This document shows positions 1-9,875 of a stretch of 33,278 nucleotides of DNA, in pieces. The DNA is from Bacteroidota bacterium (GTDB taxonomy: Bacteria; Bacteroidota; Bacteroidia; Chitinophagales; JACZTA01): positions 1 through 33,278 of the forward strand of contig JACZTA010000004.1 of the NCBI GenBank assembly GCA_022573915.1, given 5' to 3'. Within the stretch, counting starts at the first letter, position 1; the number at the start of each line of letters is the position of its first letter. The position numbers and the translations under genes were made by a program. Under the pieces are notes generated by a model. That model worked only from the letters and a program-made list of their open reading frames with translations. It was not told where the DNA came from and made no database searches.

Positions 1-1
1 G

Positions 2-241
2 TTAAGAATAATCACGTACGAAGCTTCAAATAGCAAGCTAAAGGTTAGAAATTTGGTGGTGACTTTAAGCGCTGAGAATGATTCCGTCATAAGTATTGTG
101 GGAACCGTAGAAACCAAGAATCTATTGTCTGATTCTGAGCAACACTTGCGGTACGAGAGTGGAAAAGGCTATCTGATTTCCGGTAAAGAGAAGATCCTTT
201 TTTTAAAAGAAAAGATTTATGAAATAGAGGTTGAGTACTAA
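2..241 (+). CDS. C-terminal fragment of a hypothetical protein truncated by the window edge
   Basis: Frame is open from base 2 (LRIITYEASNSKLKVRNLVVTLSAEN...) to the TAA at 239-241. The listed start at 53 (TTG) is probably internal. Confidence 0.5.
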   Translation, partial: LRIITYEASNSKLKVRNLVVTLSAENDSVISIVGTVETKNLLSDSEQHLRYESGKGYLISGKEKILFLKEKIYEIEVEY

Positions 242-299
242 CAAGGATCTGAAATTCGTGAGCTATTTATAATACCTTAATTATTGAAGATAAGTTGAG

Positions 300-1652
300 A
301 TGGGGAGTTCTGAAAAGTTTGTAATACTGGCGCGCAGGACGCTACCCATGCCGTTTACCATAGCGGTTTTACTGACTTTTGTGACAATCCTGCTTGCTTT
401 ATTCCTTACCGAAATGAATTTAGAAACTAACACACCGCATTTCCTTCAGGTATTAGAAGCATGGGAAATGGGTTTTTGGGAACTGCTGCAGTTTGGTATG
501 CAGATGATCCTGATTCTCGTTTTAGGCCATGTACTTGCGCTGACCAAATTTTTCAATAGTGTTATTTCAAGAGCTGTGGCTTTTTGTAACAACACAGCAA
601 ATGCCGCTGCAGCCGTAGCGCTTCTAACCGTTGCTCTTTCCTTTTTTAACTGGGGCCTGGGGTTGGTGTTCGGAGCTATTTTTGCCCGTAAGGTTGGGGA
701 GCATGCAATAAAAAATAATATCCCAATCAATTATCCGGTGGTCGGGGCCGCAGGGTATGCCGGATTGATGGTCTGGCATGGAGGCCTATCCGGTACGATA
801 CCTGTCACGATCTCAAATCCGGGCCATTTCTTAGAAACATCAATTGGTGTCTTGCCTCTTAGTAGCACAATTTTCTCTTCAATGAATCTGATTGTTTCTG
901 CTTTGTTGCTAATCTCGATACCACTGGGATTTTATTTTATTGGTAAAAGATCAAAGGCAGCTAGAGTAGATATCAAGCAGACCTTCGAAGATTCAAATGA
1001 AACAAGCGAGGAAATGATTGGAGCCGAGAAGCTGGACCATTCAAAGATCCTGGCATATCTCTTTGGCTTGCTAATAATTGGTTTCGGGATTTACAAAGCG
1101 ATCTTCAGTGAGGGCATAAATACATTATCTTTTATAACCCTCAACTATATCAATTTTATACTGTTTGGATTGGGTATTCTTCTCCATGGTAATTTTTACA
1201 ATTATATAAAGGCGATAAGCAGGGCCATTAGCGGAGCTTCGGGCATCCTGATCCAGTTTCCGATTTACGCGGGCATCATGGGGATCATGAAATACACGGG
1301 ATTGGTGATGGTATTTTCAGATTTCTTTGTAAGCATATCCAACCAGGCAACCTTTCCCATACTTACTTTTATAAGTGCAGCTGTGGTTAATATTTTTGTG
1401 CCTAGCGGAGGCGGACAGTGGGCGGTTCAAGGGCCTATCATCATTGACGCAGCGACAAGGATGGGGGCAGATATGAACAAGAGTATCATGGCTTTAGCCT
1501 ATGGAGATCAATTAACGAACATGATTCAGCCATTTTGGGCGCTTCCCCTGCTTGCAATAACGGGATTAAAGGCGAAAGATATACTTCCATATACCGTATT
1601 TACGATGTTCATTGGAATGGTCATTTTCTTAACGATGTTGATACTATTTTGA
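300..1652 (+). CDS. Short-chain fatty acid transporter, AtoE family
   Basis: 450 aa, hydrophobic multi-TM protein. Family-like segments MPFTIAVLLTFVTILLALFLTE, NWGLGLVFGAIFAR and FVPSGGGQWAVQGPI are recognised. Confidence 0.85.
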   Translation: MGSSEKFVILARRTLPMPFTIAVLLTFVTILLALFLTEMNLETNTPHFLQVLEAWEMGFWELLQFGMQMILILVLGHVLALTKFFNSVISRAVAFCNNTANAAAAVALLTVALSFFNWGLGLVFGAIFARKVGEHAIKNNIPINYPVVGAAGYAGLMVWHGGLSGTIPVTISNPGHFLETSIGVLPLSSTIFSSMNLIVSALLLISIPLGFYFIGKRSKAARVDIKQTFEDSNETSEEMIGAEKLDHSKILAYLFGLLIIGFGIYKAIFSEGINTLSFITLNYINFILFGLGILLHGNFYNYIKAISRAISGASGILIQFPIYAGIMGIMKYTGLVMVFSDFFVSISNQATFPILTFISAAVVNIFVPSGGGQWAVQGPIIIDAATRMGADMNKSIMALAYGDQLTNMIQPFWALPLLAITGLKAKDILPYTVFTMFIGMVIFLTMLILF

Positions 1653-1716
1653 CGCAACCACCTCCCAAAACCCTTGTTTTGAAAGGCTTATACTTATTTT
1701 AGCAATAAAGTAACTG

Positions 1717-2487
1717 ATGAAAAGCAGGCCATCGATCCTGGTAACAAACGATGATGGCATTACTGCGCCCGGAATTCTTGCGCTGGTTGATGTGATGCGC
1801 GAAATAGGGGAGGTAGTGGTGCTTGCTCCCGACAGTCCTCAATCTGCAATGGGACATGCCATTACTACCTCGGTACCTATAAGGATGGAGAAGGTCGATC
1901 TGTTTAAAGGCATAGAAGCCTATCAGTGTACCGGCACACCGGTGGATTGTGTGAAGCTGGCAATTGATAAGGTGTTGGATAAGCTACCTGATCTTTGTGT
2001 ATCAGGTATTAACCATGGTTCCAATTCTTCGATAAATATAATTTACTCGGGGACCATGTCGGCCGCTTTAGAGGCAGCCATAATCGGTATCAACGCCGTT
2101 GGTTTTTCATTACTGGATTATAAATACGATGCAGATTTCACTGCCGCAAAGACTTATGTGAAGGAAGTTGCGTTAAATGTGTTGGACTCAGGTTTGCCCA
2201 AGGGAACTTTGTTGAACGTGAATGTGCCGGCTTTGGATCAGAAGCATATTAAAGGGATGAAGATCTGCCGGCAAGCAGAAGCCAGGTGGGAAGAGAATTT
2301 TGATGAAAGAGTGGATCCAAGAGGTAAGAAATATTATTGGTTAGCCGGTAGATTTATGAGTACAGATCAAGGCGAGGATACAGATGAATGGGCGCTCCAG
2401 AATGGGTTTGTGTCCGTGGTACCGGTGCAGTATGATCTCACAGCACGACACGCAATTGGTTTTTTAACCAACAGTTGGAAACTATGA
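1717..2487 (+). CDS. surE: 5'/3'-nucleotidase SurE
   Basis: N-terminal ILVTNDDGITAPGI, VLAPDSPQSAMGHAIT, YQCTGTPVDCVKLA and VSGINHGSNSSINIIYSGTMSAALEA are SurE hallmarks. Confidence 0.97.
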   Translation: MKSRPSILVTNDDGITAPGILALVDVMREIGEVVVLAPDSPQSAMGHAITTSVPIRMEKVDLFKGIEAYQCTGTPVDCVKLAIDKVLDKLPDLCVSGINHGSNSSINIIYSGTMSAALEAAIIGINAVGFSLLDYKYDADFTAAKTYVKEVALNVLDSGLPKGTLLNVNVPALDQKHIKGMKICRQAEARWEENFDERVDPRGKKYYWLAGRFMSTDQGEDTDEWALQNGFVSVVPVQYDLTARHAIGFLTNSWKL

Positions 2488-2786
2488 AGCGACGATTTGA
2501 TACAGAGATGATCGGACTGAATATCGGCATTGTTTTACCTATATTAATCGGTTTTCTTTTTTATCCATTGATGAAATATGGCCAGGCTCCCGGAATGACG
2601 GTATCAGAATATATCGATCTGGTCTCGGATCATTTGGTCTTGCCAAAATTGTTGACCGTGGCTTTGATAGGAGATATGTTTGCTTCACTTTTCTTTTTCT
2701 GGAAGGATCTTCATCGTGCTGGCATGGGTATTATCTATGCTATGGCGATTTACGCACTAATTATTGTTGCTATAATATTCTTCTAG
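2484..2786 (+). CDS. Small multi-TM hypothetical membrane protein
   Basis: Hydrophobic ORF. The ATG at 2484 overlaps the surE stop (ATGA); the listed TTG start at 2475 is less likely. It lies between surE and lpxB. Confidence 0.7.
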   Translation: MKRRFDTEMIGLNIGIVLPILIGFLFYPLMKYGQAPGMTVSEYIDLVSDHLVLPKLLTVALIGDMFASLFFFWKDLHRAGMGIIYAMAIYALIIVAIIFF

Positions 2787-2839
2787 TAACTAAGTATTAA
2801 AATGCAGGACGTGGGACGTTTGAATAAATATTACCGTGA

Positions 2840-3967
2840 ATGAAGTATTACATTATTGCTGGGGAAGCTTCAGGAGATATGCATGGAGCAAATTTGATTA
2901 AGGAACTTAAATCGCTTGATTCCGATGCCACGTTCAGGTGTTGGGGAGGTGACCTGATGAAAGCTGAAGGAAAAGACCTGATCAAACATTATAGGGACCT
3001 TGCGTTTATGGGGTTCTGGGAGGTAATTAAAAACATCAACACCATCTATGGTAATATGAAGTTTTGTTTCCGGGACATAATAAGTTTTGATCCTGATACG
3101 GTGATCCTAATCGATTATCCGGGCTTTAATTTGCGAATAGCTAAGAAAGCGAAGCAGGCCGGTTATAAGGTTGTCTATTATATTTCACCGCAGGTTTGGG
3201 CCTGGCGGGCCGGCCGGGTCAAACAGATAAAAAAATATGTTGACAAGATGATCGTGATCCTTCCATTTGAAAAGGAGTTTTATTCTAAATGGAATTATGA
3301 AGTTGATTATGTGGGTCATCCTTTGTTGGATGTTATAAACAATGATGATATCGCGATGGCCAATCAGGAGAATAGCAAGACAGCCGGCAATTTAATCATT
3401 GCAGTGCTGCCAGGGAGCAGGAAGCAGGAGATGGGCATTATTTTACCCATTATGCTTTCGGTGAAAAAGCATTTTGAATCATATCAATTTATCGTTGGGG
3501 GAGCTCCTTCGGTAGATCCACAATTTTATAAGGATATAATTGTCAGATATGAATCAAACAATTCGGGAGAAGGTATCGGGTTCGTACAAGATCAAACCTA
3601 TGACCTGCTTAAAAAAGCTGATATAGCGCTGGTGACATCGGGAACGGCGACTTTGGAAACGGCATTGTTCGGTGTACCGCAAATAGTCTGCTATAAAGGA
3701 AGCTTTATCTCTTATATAATTGGCAGGTCTCTGGTAGATGTAAAATACATTTCTTTGGTCAACTTAATCCTCGATACCCGCTTGGTGCCCGAATTGATAC
3801 AATCGGACCTGAATGAAGAGAACATAAAGTATCAGTTAGACCTTTTGATAACAGGCGAATCAGACAAGGACGATATGATCAGCGGCTATAACCGGTTGAC
3901 CCAATTGCTGGGAGGGCGTGGCGCTTCAAGAAAGGCGGCAACGGCCATAAACCAATTTTTGAATTAA
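2840..3967 (+). CDS. lpxB: Lipid-A-disaccharide synthase
   Basis: MKYYIIAGEASGDMHGANLIKEL, VILIDYPGFNLRIAKKAK, YYISPQVWAWRAGRVKQI and LPGSRKQEM motifs. Confidence 0.97.
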   Translation: MKYYIIAGEASGDMHGANLIKELKSLDSDATFRCWGGDLMKAEGKDLIKHYRDLAFMGFWEVIKNINTIYGNMKFCFRDIISFDPDTVILIDYPGFNLRIAKKAKQAGYKVVYYISPQVWAWRAGRVKQIKKYVDKMIVILPFEKEFYSKWNYEVDYVGHPLLDVINNDDIAMANQENSKTAGNLIIAVLPGSRKQEMGIILPIMLSVKKHFESYQFIVGGAPSVDPQFYKDIIVRYESNNSGEGIGFVQDQTYDLLKKADIALVTSGTATLETALFGVPQIVCYKGSFISYIIGRSLVDVKYISLVNLILDTRLVPELIQSDLNEENIKYQLDLLITGESDKDDMISGYNRLTQLLGGRGASRKAATAINQFLN

Positions 3968-3970
3968 GAC

Positions 3971-5191
3971 ATGATCTCAATGAGTCGAATTATCATTAAG
4001 CGAATCCTAAATCCTACGATTATGCGCACACAAGCAATCTTAATCACACTTTTGTTGCTGACGACGTCTGTTTTCGGTGTTCGGGATTTCTATATCGGCA
4101 TATTAGGAAATGAAGAGCTTCATGAATTTGAATACACTGTTGTCCAGGGAGCTTATGACGTATGGGCAGAAGGCGAATTGGTGTTAACGATCAGGAAAGA
4201 TCAGACATTGGTTATTACCTCCGACGGTATGAATGAACTGATCATGTCTAACGGCACTTCTGAGGTCATGAAGGATCGTTCGCAGTTGAAGGCCATTATC
4301 ATTCGATTTATTGGAAAAGAGCCAAGTAACGAGTTTCGTATAGAAGTTTCCGGTGACGCGAGTGAAGCCTATGGCTATCAGGATGACCTGCTCATTACCA
4401 ATAAAGACAGCACTCTGAACCTGATCAATGTGATCGGTGTGGAAAGTTATTTGCAGGGCGTGATAAAGGCTGAGATTGGAAATCTTTATGATCCTGAATT
4501 TCTTAAAACCATGGCGGTCGTATCAAGAACGTACGCTATAAGAAACATCTTTCGTCACTATACGGAAGGATATGATCTATGTGATAATGTTCATTGTCAG
4601 GTATTTATTGGAATCAGGGGTTTGGATGGCCGAATTGTGAAGGCGATCAGACAAACTGAGGAAGAGGTTATAGTTGATGAGGAGTACAAGATCATTCAGG
4701 CAGTCTATCATTCAAATAGCGGTGGGTTGACAGAATCCGGAGGTGCCGTTTGGACAACCACTACCCCTTATTTGCAAAGCAAGATTGACACTTTTTCAAG
4801 AAAGGGGAAACACTATTTCTGGACATACCAGATCTCGACAGACAGTTGGGAATACTATCTATCCAAAAAAATGAATGAAAAGGTCACAGATTATGCGCTT
4901 GACACGTTAATGTTGAGGAGACCGTATTACAGCTGTCAGGGAAAGAGGATACCAATGCAAACAATTAGAAAGGACCTGGGTTTGAAATCCACCTTATTTG
5001 TTATGAAACAAAGAGGCGATCAGATCAAATTCATCGGTAGAGGATACGGGCATGGAGTTGGTTTGAGCCAGGAGGGGGCGTTCAGAATGAGCCGGTTAGG
5101 TTTTACGTATGAAGAAACGATCTATTTTTATTACACAAATGTTGAGATAGTTTCCTACAAGATATTCTCTTCCTTTCACGGTACCTGGTGA
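3971..5191 (+). CDS. SpoIID/LytB domain-containing protein
   Basis: NVIGVESYLQGVIKAEIG, FLKTMAVVSRTYAIRN, YHSNSGGLTESGGAVW and GRGYGHGVGLSQEGAFRMS motifs. A signal peptide begins at an alternative start, 4022 (MRTQAILITLLLLTTSVFG). Confidence 0.9.
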   Translation: MISMSRIIIKRILNPTIMRTQAILITLLLLTTSVFGVRDFYIGILGNEELHEFEYTVVQGAYDVWAEGELVLTIRKDQTLVITSDGMNELIMSNGTSEVMKDRSQLKAIIIRFIGKEPSNEFRIEVSGDASEAYGYQDDLLITNKDSTLNLINVIGVESYLQGVIKAEIGNLYDPEFLKTMAVVSRTYAIRNIFRHYTEGYDLCDNVHCQVFIGIRGLDGRIVKAIRQTEEEVIVDEEYKIIQAVYHSNSGGLTESGGAVWTTTTPYLQSKIDTFSRKGKHYFWTYQISTDSWEYYLSKKMNEKVTDYALDTLMLRRPYYSCQGKRIPMQTIRKDLGLKSTLFVMKQRGDQIKFIGRGYGHGVGLSQEGAFRMSRLGFTYEETIYFYYTNVEIVSYKIFSSFHGTW

Positions 5192-5300
5192 TAAATCACT
5201 CCTCCAAAGCCCAATAGGTTCAGGCAGTTCACAAATTTCGGCATGGGAATATATGCGGAATTAATATAACCTATCCAATCTTTTTTAGATAAGTTCTTAG

Positions 5301-5308
5301 TACATTTG
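5301..5308 (+). promoter_or_regulatory. Bacteroidota-type -7 promoter box TACATTTG
   Basis: Exact TAnnTTTG match 22 bp upstream of the M20 peptidase ATG at 5330. No clear TTTG -33 box. Confidence 0.55.
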
Positions 5309-5329
5309 TGTCAATAAATAAAATTACGC

Positions 5330-6709
5330 ATGGAAGCATTGAAGACACAATTGGAGGAGAATAAGCAAAAATATCTGGATGAGCTATTTGAACTTTTAAG
5401 AATTCCTTCAGTTAGCACCGACCCTAGTTTTAGTGATGATGTTTTTGAGGCGGCGGAATTCGTGAAGAAGAAATTAGCGGCTGCCGGTGCGGATGAAGTA
5501 GAATTAGTGGCTACCAAAGGATATCCCATTGTTTATGGTGAAAAGATCATAGATCCAAACCTACCGACAATTCTGGTGTACGGACATTATGATGTTCAAC
5601 CAGCCGATCCGTACGATCTTTGGGAAACTCCTCCTTTTGAACCTGAAATACGAAATGATAGTATATACGCACGAGGATCATGTGATGATAAGGGACAGAT
5701 GTACATGCATATCAAGGCATTTGAGATGATGATGGAGCATGACACCCTGGCTTGTAATGTAAAATTCATGATAGAAGGAGAAGAAGAAGTTGGTTCAAAG
5801 CATTTGAGCAAATTTGTAGAAGAGAACAAGGACAAGTTGAAGGCAGATGTGGTTCTTATTTCAGATACTTCCATGGTTTCAATTGAAACACCCTCTATCA
5901 CAGCCGGCTTACGCGGCTTAAGTTTTTTGGAAGTCGAGGTGACAGGCCCAAATAAGGATCTTCACTCAGGTGTATATGGTGGGGCAGTGGCTAATCCGCT
6001 CAACGTACTTTGTGAAATGATAGCGAAGCTCAAGGATGATGATAATAAGGTTGCAATCCCGGGATTTTATGACGATGTAGAGGATGTATCACAGGCTGAG
6101 AGGGATGAAATGGCATCGGTAGCCATGGATGACGAAGTTTATAAGAGGTCATTAAATGTTAAGGAACTGCGAGGAGAAGCAGGGTATTCAACCATAGAAC
6201 GAACTGCAATCCGGCCTACTTTGGATGTGAATGGAATGTGGGGAGGTTATATTAAGGAAGGAGCGAAGACTGTCATTGGCGCGAAGGCTACAGCTAAGAT
6301 CTCAATGAGGTTGGTTCCGCATCAGGATTCTACCAAAATAGGGGCGTTGTTTACGAAGTATTTCAAATCCTTAGCTCCGGATTCCGTGACTGTGAAAGTA
6401 TCCACATTTCATGGAGGGGAACCTTATGTTACGCCTATAGATTCAACTGCTTATAAGGCGGCATCAATGGCTATAGAAAAAACATTTGGAAAGAGACCTG
6501 TTGGTATCCGTTCGGGTGGGTCTATTCCAATTACTGCATTATTTGAACGAGTTTTAGGAGTAAAATCTATCTTGTTGGGGTTTGGACTCGATTCGGATGA
6601 TATTCACTCACCTAATGAACATTTCGGACTCTTCAACTTTTACAAGGGGATAGAGACGATTCCATACTTTTTTAAATACTTTGCCGAGATCACTCAAAAG
6701 AATAATTGA
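5330..6709 (+). CDS. M20 family dipeptidase/metallopeptidase
   Basis: VYGHYDVQPADPYDLWETPPFEPE, RGSCDDKGQMYMHIKA, IEGEEEVGSKHL and DIHSPNEHF metal-ligand motifs. Confidence 0.95.
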   Translation: MEALKTQLEENKQKYLDELFELLRIPSVSTDPSFSDDVFEAAEFVKKKLAAAGADEVELVATKGYPIVYGEKIIDPNLPTILVYGHYDVQPADPYDLWETPPFEPEIRNDSIYARGSCDDKGQMYMHIKAFEMMMEHDTLACNVKFMIEGEEEVGSKHLSKFVEENKDKLKADVVLISDTSMVSIETPSITAGLRGLSFLEVEVTGPNKDLHSGVYGGAVANPLNVLCEMIAKLKDDDNKVAIPGFYDDVEDVSQAERDEMASVAMDDEVYKRSLNVKELRGEAGYSTIERTAIRPTLDVNGMWGGYIKEGAKTVIGAKATAKISMRLVPHQDSTKIGALFTKYFKSLAPDSVTVKVSTFHGGEPYVTPIDSTAYKAASMAIEKTFGKRPVGIRSGGSIPITALFERVLGVKSILLGFGLDSDDIHSPNEHFGLFNFYKGIETIPYFFKYFAEITQKNN

Positions 6710-6738
6710 AGATCAAACAGGAATAATTTTTGCGCTAA

Positions 6739-7350
6739 ATGGAAAAATTCCTTAGACCGATGAAATATTTTAGACTGGCCCGGTACCTCGGCATTTGTCT
6801 CATAATATGTTTGCTTTCCAATTGCATCCCCTCCCTGCATCCATTGTACACAGATAATGTGCTTGTATTCGACGACCTACTGCTTGGCAGTTTTGAATCT
6901 ATTGACGAGGAAATCTGGGTCTTTGAAAAACGCGATGAAAAATCTTATTCTGTAATTATTTCACACGAAGAATCAGAAGTTGAATTGATAGGTCATTTAG
7001 TAAAACTGGGCGATAATTATTTTATGGATTTTTATCCCAAGTTGAATTCTGATTTGTTTAGTGTAATGGGTGAGAAGGGCTTCAATTTTTGGTATGATAT
7101 GCATTTTGTTCCTTGTCATACTTTTTCCAAAATAATTTTGAACGGAAATAGTCTACAGATTAACTTGTTGAACAACAACTGGTTTGTAGAGATTATCGAG
7201 GCGGGGTACACAGGAGTCAAATACGAGTATACCGAAGATGAAATGCTGGTTTTGACTTCCTCTTCAATCGAATTACAAGAATTCGTAAAACTATATGCAA
7301 ATGATGAAGACGCTTTTCCGGAGACCTTGAAACTGGAAAGGAAACTTTAG
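6739..7350 (+). CDS. Putative lipoprotein of unknown function
   Basis: N-terminal hydrophobic segment ending in the lipobox-like LLSNC, then PSLHPLYTDNVLVFDDLLLGSF. Confidence 0.65.
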   Translation: MEKFLRPMKYFRLARYLGICLIICLLSNCIPSLHPLYTDNVLVFDDLLLGSFESIDEEIWVFEKRDEKSYSVIISHEESEVELIGHLVKLGDNYFMDFYPKLNSDLFSVMGEKGFNFWYDMHFVPCHTFSKIILNGNSLQINLLNNNWFVEIIEAGYTGVKYEYTEDEMLVLTSSSIELQEFVKLYANDEDAFPETLKLERKL

Positions 7351-7363
7351 AGCTTACCCGTTA

Positions 7364-8362
7364 TTATAGCTTGTATATTTTTTTGGTTTGAGTCGAATTA
7401 CCACTTTCCAATTCGATGATGTATACACCCGGCGCAAGATCAGATACATCAATCTCTAGTTTTTGAGAGGTACCTATAAAGTGCATTTTTAGCGCGAGAA
7501 TGACTTTTCCCTCCGTGTCCTTTAAACTTAGCGATGTTTCCTGACCTCTGCTTGCATTGAACTCAAGTACTATTGAATTTATAGCCGGATTAGGGTAAAT
7601 ATTAAGCGCTAATATATGTTCTTCCTGAATAGAAGTTGCAGGATTACAGTTTACAGAATCAATCCAAATAAAAGCGTCTGTCAGGATTTGATTTCTATTG
7701 GGAAAATCTATGGTATGTCCCACTCCTGACATTAAAATATAATCGATCAATGCACCCTCGTTATCGAGCGCGTTGAATACCGGCCAGAACCTCGTATTCG
7801 GACTGTCATTAAGACCGTGAACGATATAGACTGCCTTGCCTGAAGAATTTTTTTGCAGGGTACTGTTGACCTCTGTAGTGTTGTTGATCGCCGCTCCTAT
7901 GGGCATATACCCTCCAAATCGTCCGGGGCGTGCCAGTCCGTATGTATAAACTGTTTTACCGCCCCAGGAAAATCCCATCACATATATCTTTGCTGAATCG
8001 ATATTGTACCAAAGTTCCATGGAGTCGAGAATGGCTGTGGTAAAAGCAGTATCGATGGGGTCATCGATCTTGCCATCAATTCCGCCGTCCGGGCAGATCA
8101 ATAATAGATCATTAGCTTCCGCAAAATCTATCAACGTATCGCACCAGGATACTCCATTCCAGCGTGTCGTATTAAAAGGATGCAATCCCAGCATTAGTTT
8201 GTTCGGTGTCGCGGCATTATAGCTGGAGGGGATGTAGATCGAGTATTTTTTATTTGGGTCGGATTGAAATGCAAAGCTTCCGTCAATTCTTGATTGACCC
8301 AGGCATATAACCGGTAAACACAATACCAATAACAGGCAGGATGAAATTCTCAGGTTTAACAT
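7364..8362 (-). CDS. Secreted PHB-depolymerase-like alpha/beta-hydrolase esterase with T9SS C-terminal sorting domain
   Basis: KYSIYIPSSYNAATPNKLMLGLHPF, VMGFSWGGKTVYTYG (GxSxG-type nucleophile) and a C-terminal LNIYPNPAINS...KKIYKL. Likely start is 8362 (MLNLRISSCLLLVLCLPVICLGQ) rather than 8395. Confidence 0.85.
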   Translation of the reverse strand: MLNLRISSCLLLVLCLPVICLGQSRIDGSFAFQSDPNKKYSIYIPSSYNAATPNKLMLGLHPFNTTRWNGVSWCDTLIDFAEANDLLLICPDGGIDGKIDDPIDTAFTTAILDSMELWYNIDSAKIYVMGFSWGGKTVYTYGLARPGRFGGYMPIGAAINNTTEVNSTLQKNSSGKAVYIVHGLNDSPNTRFWPVFNALDNEGALIDYILMSGVGHTIDFPNRNQILTDAFIWIDSVNCNPATSIQEEHILALNIYPNPAINSIVLEFNASRGQETSLSLKDTEGKVILALKMHFIGTSQKLEIDVSDLAPGVYIIELESGNSTQTKKIYKL

Positions 8363-8499
8363 GTATGAGCGTTCGATTCTGGCGGAAAGGTACAATTAAA
8401 ATATATTGTAACCTTAGGTAAATTGATTCCATTTACAGAGTTAGTTAGACTAGCGTTTAGACCAAACCAGAAGGTAGGCTGCCCACGAATTTATGAAAT

Positions 8500-8889
8500 C
8501 TACACTTTTAGCATGCCTCTCAACATGACGTTTACAGGTTGTCCATGTTGCAGACCGGGTTGCCAAATAGGCATGGCATTTAAAACCCTTACAGCTTCTG
8601 CATCGCACGAATCACAAAGACCCTTGATGATCTTAATATTCGCCACTTCGCCTGTTTTTGTAATTACAAAGCTGTACCAAATTTTACCTGATATGCCATT
8701 TGCTTTGGCAACCTCGGGCGTAATATAATTCTCCCTGACGAACTCCATGAACTGAGCTTGCCCACCGGGAAACTCCGGCGGTTCATCAGGTGTATGGATA
8801 ACGGAAAGTGAATTATCGGTTATAAAATTGGAATTCGCTAAAACGGAGCTGCTGATAATTATTAGCAGAGCGAGAAATATATTCTTCAT
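8500..8889 (-). CDS. TonB C-terminal-domain protein (small, signal-peptide-bearing)
   Basis: PEFPGGQAQFMEFVRENY...GKIWYSFVITKTGEVANIKIIKGLCDSCDAEAVRVLNAMPIWQPG is a TonB_C pattern. Paralogous to the two upstream genes. Confidence 0.85.
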   Translation of the reverse strand: MKNIFLALLIIISSSVLANSNFITDNSLSVIHTPDEPPEFPGGQAQFMEFVRENYITPEVAKANGISGKIWYSFVITKTGEVANIKIIKGLCDSCDAEAVRVLNAMPIWQPGLQHGQPVNVMLRGMLKV

Positions 8890-8992
8890 GATTCAGATTG
8901 AGTTTAATGGTTGCCTTTTTGGATTCAAAAATTATGCCCTGCGGATTAAATTAGTAAATGAAAAATAATAAAAGGGCCTGGTAGGAAAAGTG

Positions 8993-9661
8993 TTATTCAC
9001 AATGTAATTGAAGAAGATTGTATTTGCCAGATGAACTCGAGTCTTTGATTTTATCCCATAATTCACAGGCTTTTTCATCAAATCCCTGTTTTATGTAGAC
9101 CAATGCTAAACCATATTTATATGCAGATTCATTAGGGTACCGAAGAATAAGTTTTGCAAATCGTTTCATCGCTCTTTTGTAACGACCTGCCTTATAATGT
9201 TTGAATGGCCTTCTATACTTACGAGGATTGTTATACGTGTAGCTGGCGCCATTTAGTGTTACTCTGATCCTGCCACTTGCTTCAACCTTTACTTTTTTAC
9301 CTCCTTGAGTACCGGGCGTCCATCTAGGCATAGAACGGACAACTCTTATCGCTTCTTCATCACAGGGTTTACATATTCCTTTGAGAATTTTAACCTGCAT
9401 AATATTTCCCATTGGATCTACGATAAAGCTAAAATAAATAGTTCCGTCGACGCCATTCTGAGAGGCAATTTTAGGATGATGATAATTTTCTTGAATGAAT
9501 CTAATATATGCCATTTCTCCTCCCGGAAACACCGGATTTATCTCAATCAGTTCGGAGGAGTCGCCTGGGATGGAATCCGGTTGAGGTAATGCAGGAGTTT
9601 CTTGACTATAGCCTAAAATTGGAAGACACAGGATACAGAATATGATACGATAAATCATCAA
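8993..9661 (-). CDS. TonB C-terminal-domain protein with C-terminal TPR-like extension
   Basis: FPGGEMAYIRFIQENY...GICKPCDEEAIRVVRSMPRWTPG, then a TPR-like tail YKAGRYKRAMKRFAKLILRYPNESAYKYGLALVYIKQG. Confidence 0.85.
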   Translation of the reverse strand: MMIYRIIFCILCLPILGYSQETPALPQPDSIPGDSSELIEINPVFPGGEMAYIRFIQENYHHPKIASQNGVDGTIYFSFIVDPMGNIMQVKILKGICKPCDEEAIRVVRSMPRWTPGTQGGKKVKVEASGRIRVTLNGASYTYNNPRKYRRPFKHYKAGRYKRAMKRFAKLILRYPNESAYKYGLALVYIKQGFDEKACELWDKIKDSSSSGKYNLLQLHCE

Positions 9662-9724
9662 TTGAAATTAAATAAAAAAGCGATATAATAGAAATCTCTA
9701 AATAAGACCCACCTTTTACCTTGC

Positions 9725-9749
9725 GTAGCCTAGGGCGAAGCAAGGCTAC
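9725..9749. repeat. Short inverted repeat GTAGCCT-agggcgaagca-AGGCTAC
   Basis: Exact 7-bp inverted arms (9725-9731 and 9743-9749) in the intergenic region between two TonB-CTD paralogues. Confidence 0.6.
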
Positions 9750-9875
9750 AATTAAAGTAAAGGTTGATCAGACTGTTGCCAACAGGGAATTAGTGGACGT
9801 ATTTAGCGGTTGGTTAGAGTGAAGTTCGTCCTCTAAGATGAGCTGTATCTTTGGGTAAAATTCTATGCAACATTC

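Noticed and set aside
3971-5191. SpoIID homologue considered as evidence for sporulation or Firmicutes origin
   Set aside because: SpoIID/LytB-domain proteins also occur in non-sporulating Gram-negative bacteria. The adjacent lpxB and T9SS genes indicate a Gram-negative Bacteroidota host.
8423-8728. 101-aa plus-strand ORF opposite the TonB-CTD gene
   Set aside because: Antisense to a well-supported TonB_C coding sequence. The translation has no family features, so it is a shadow ORF.
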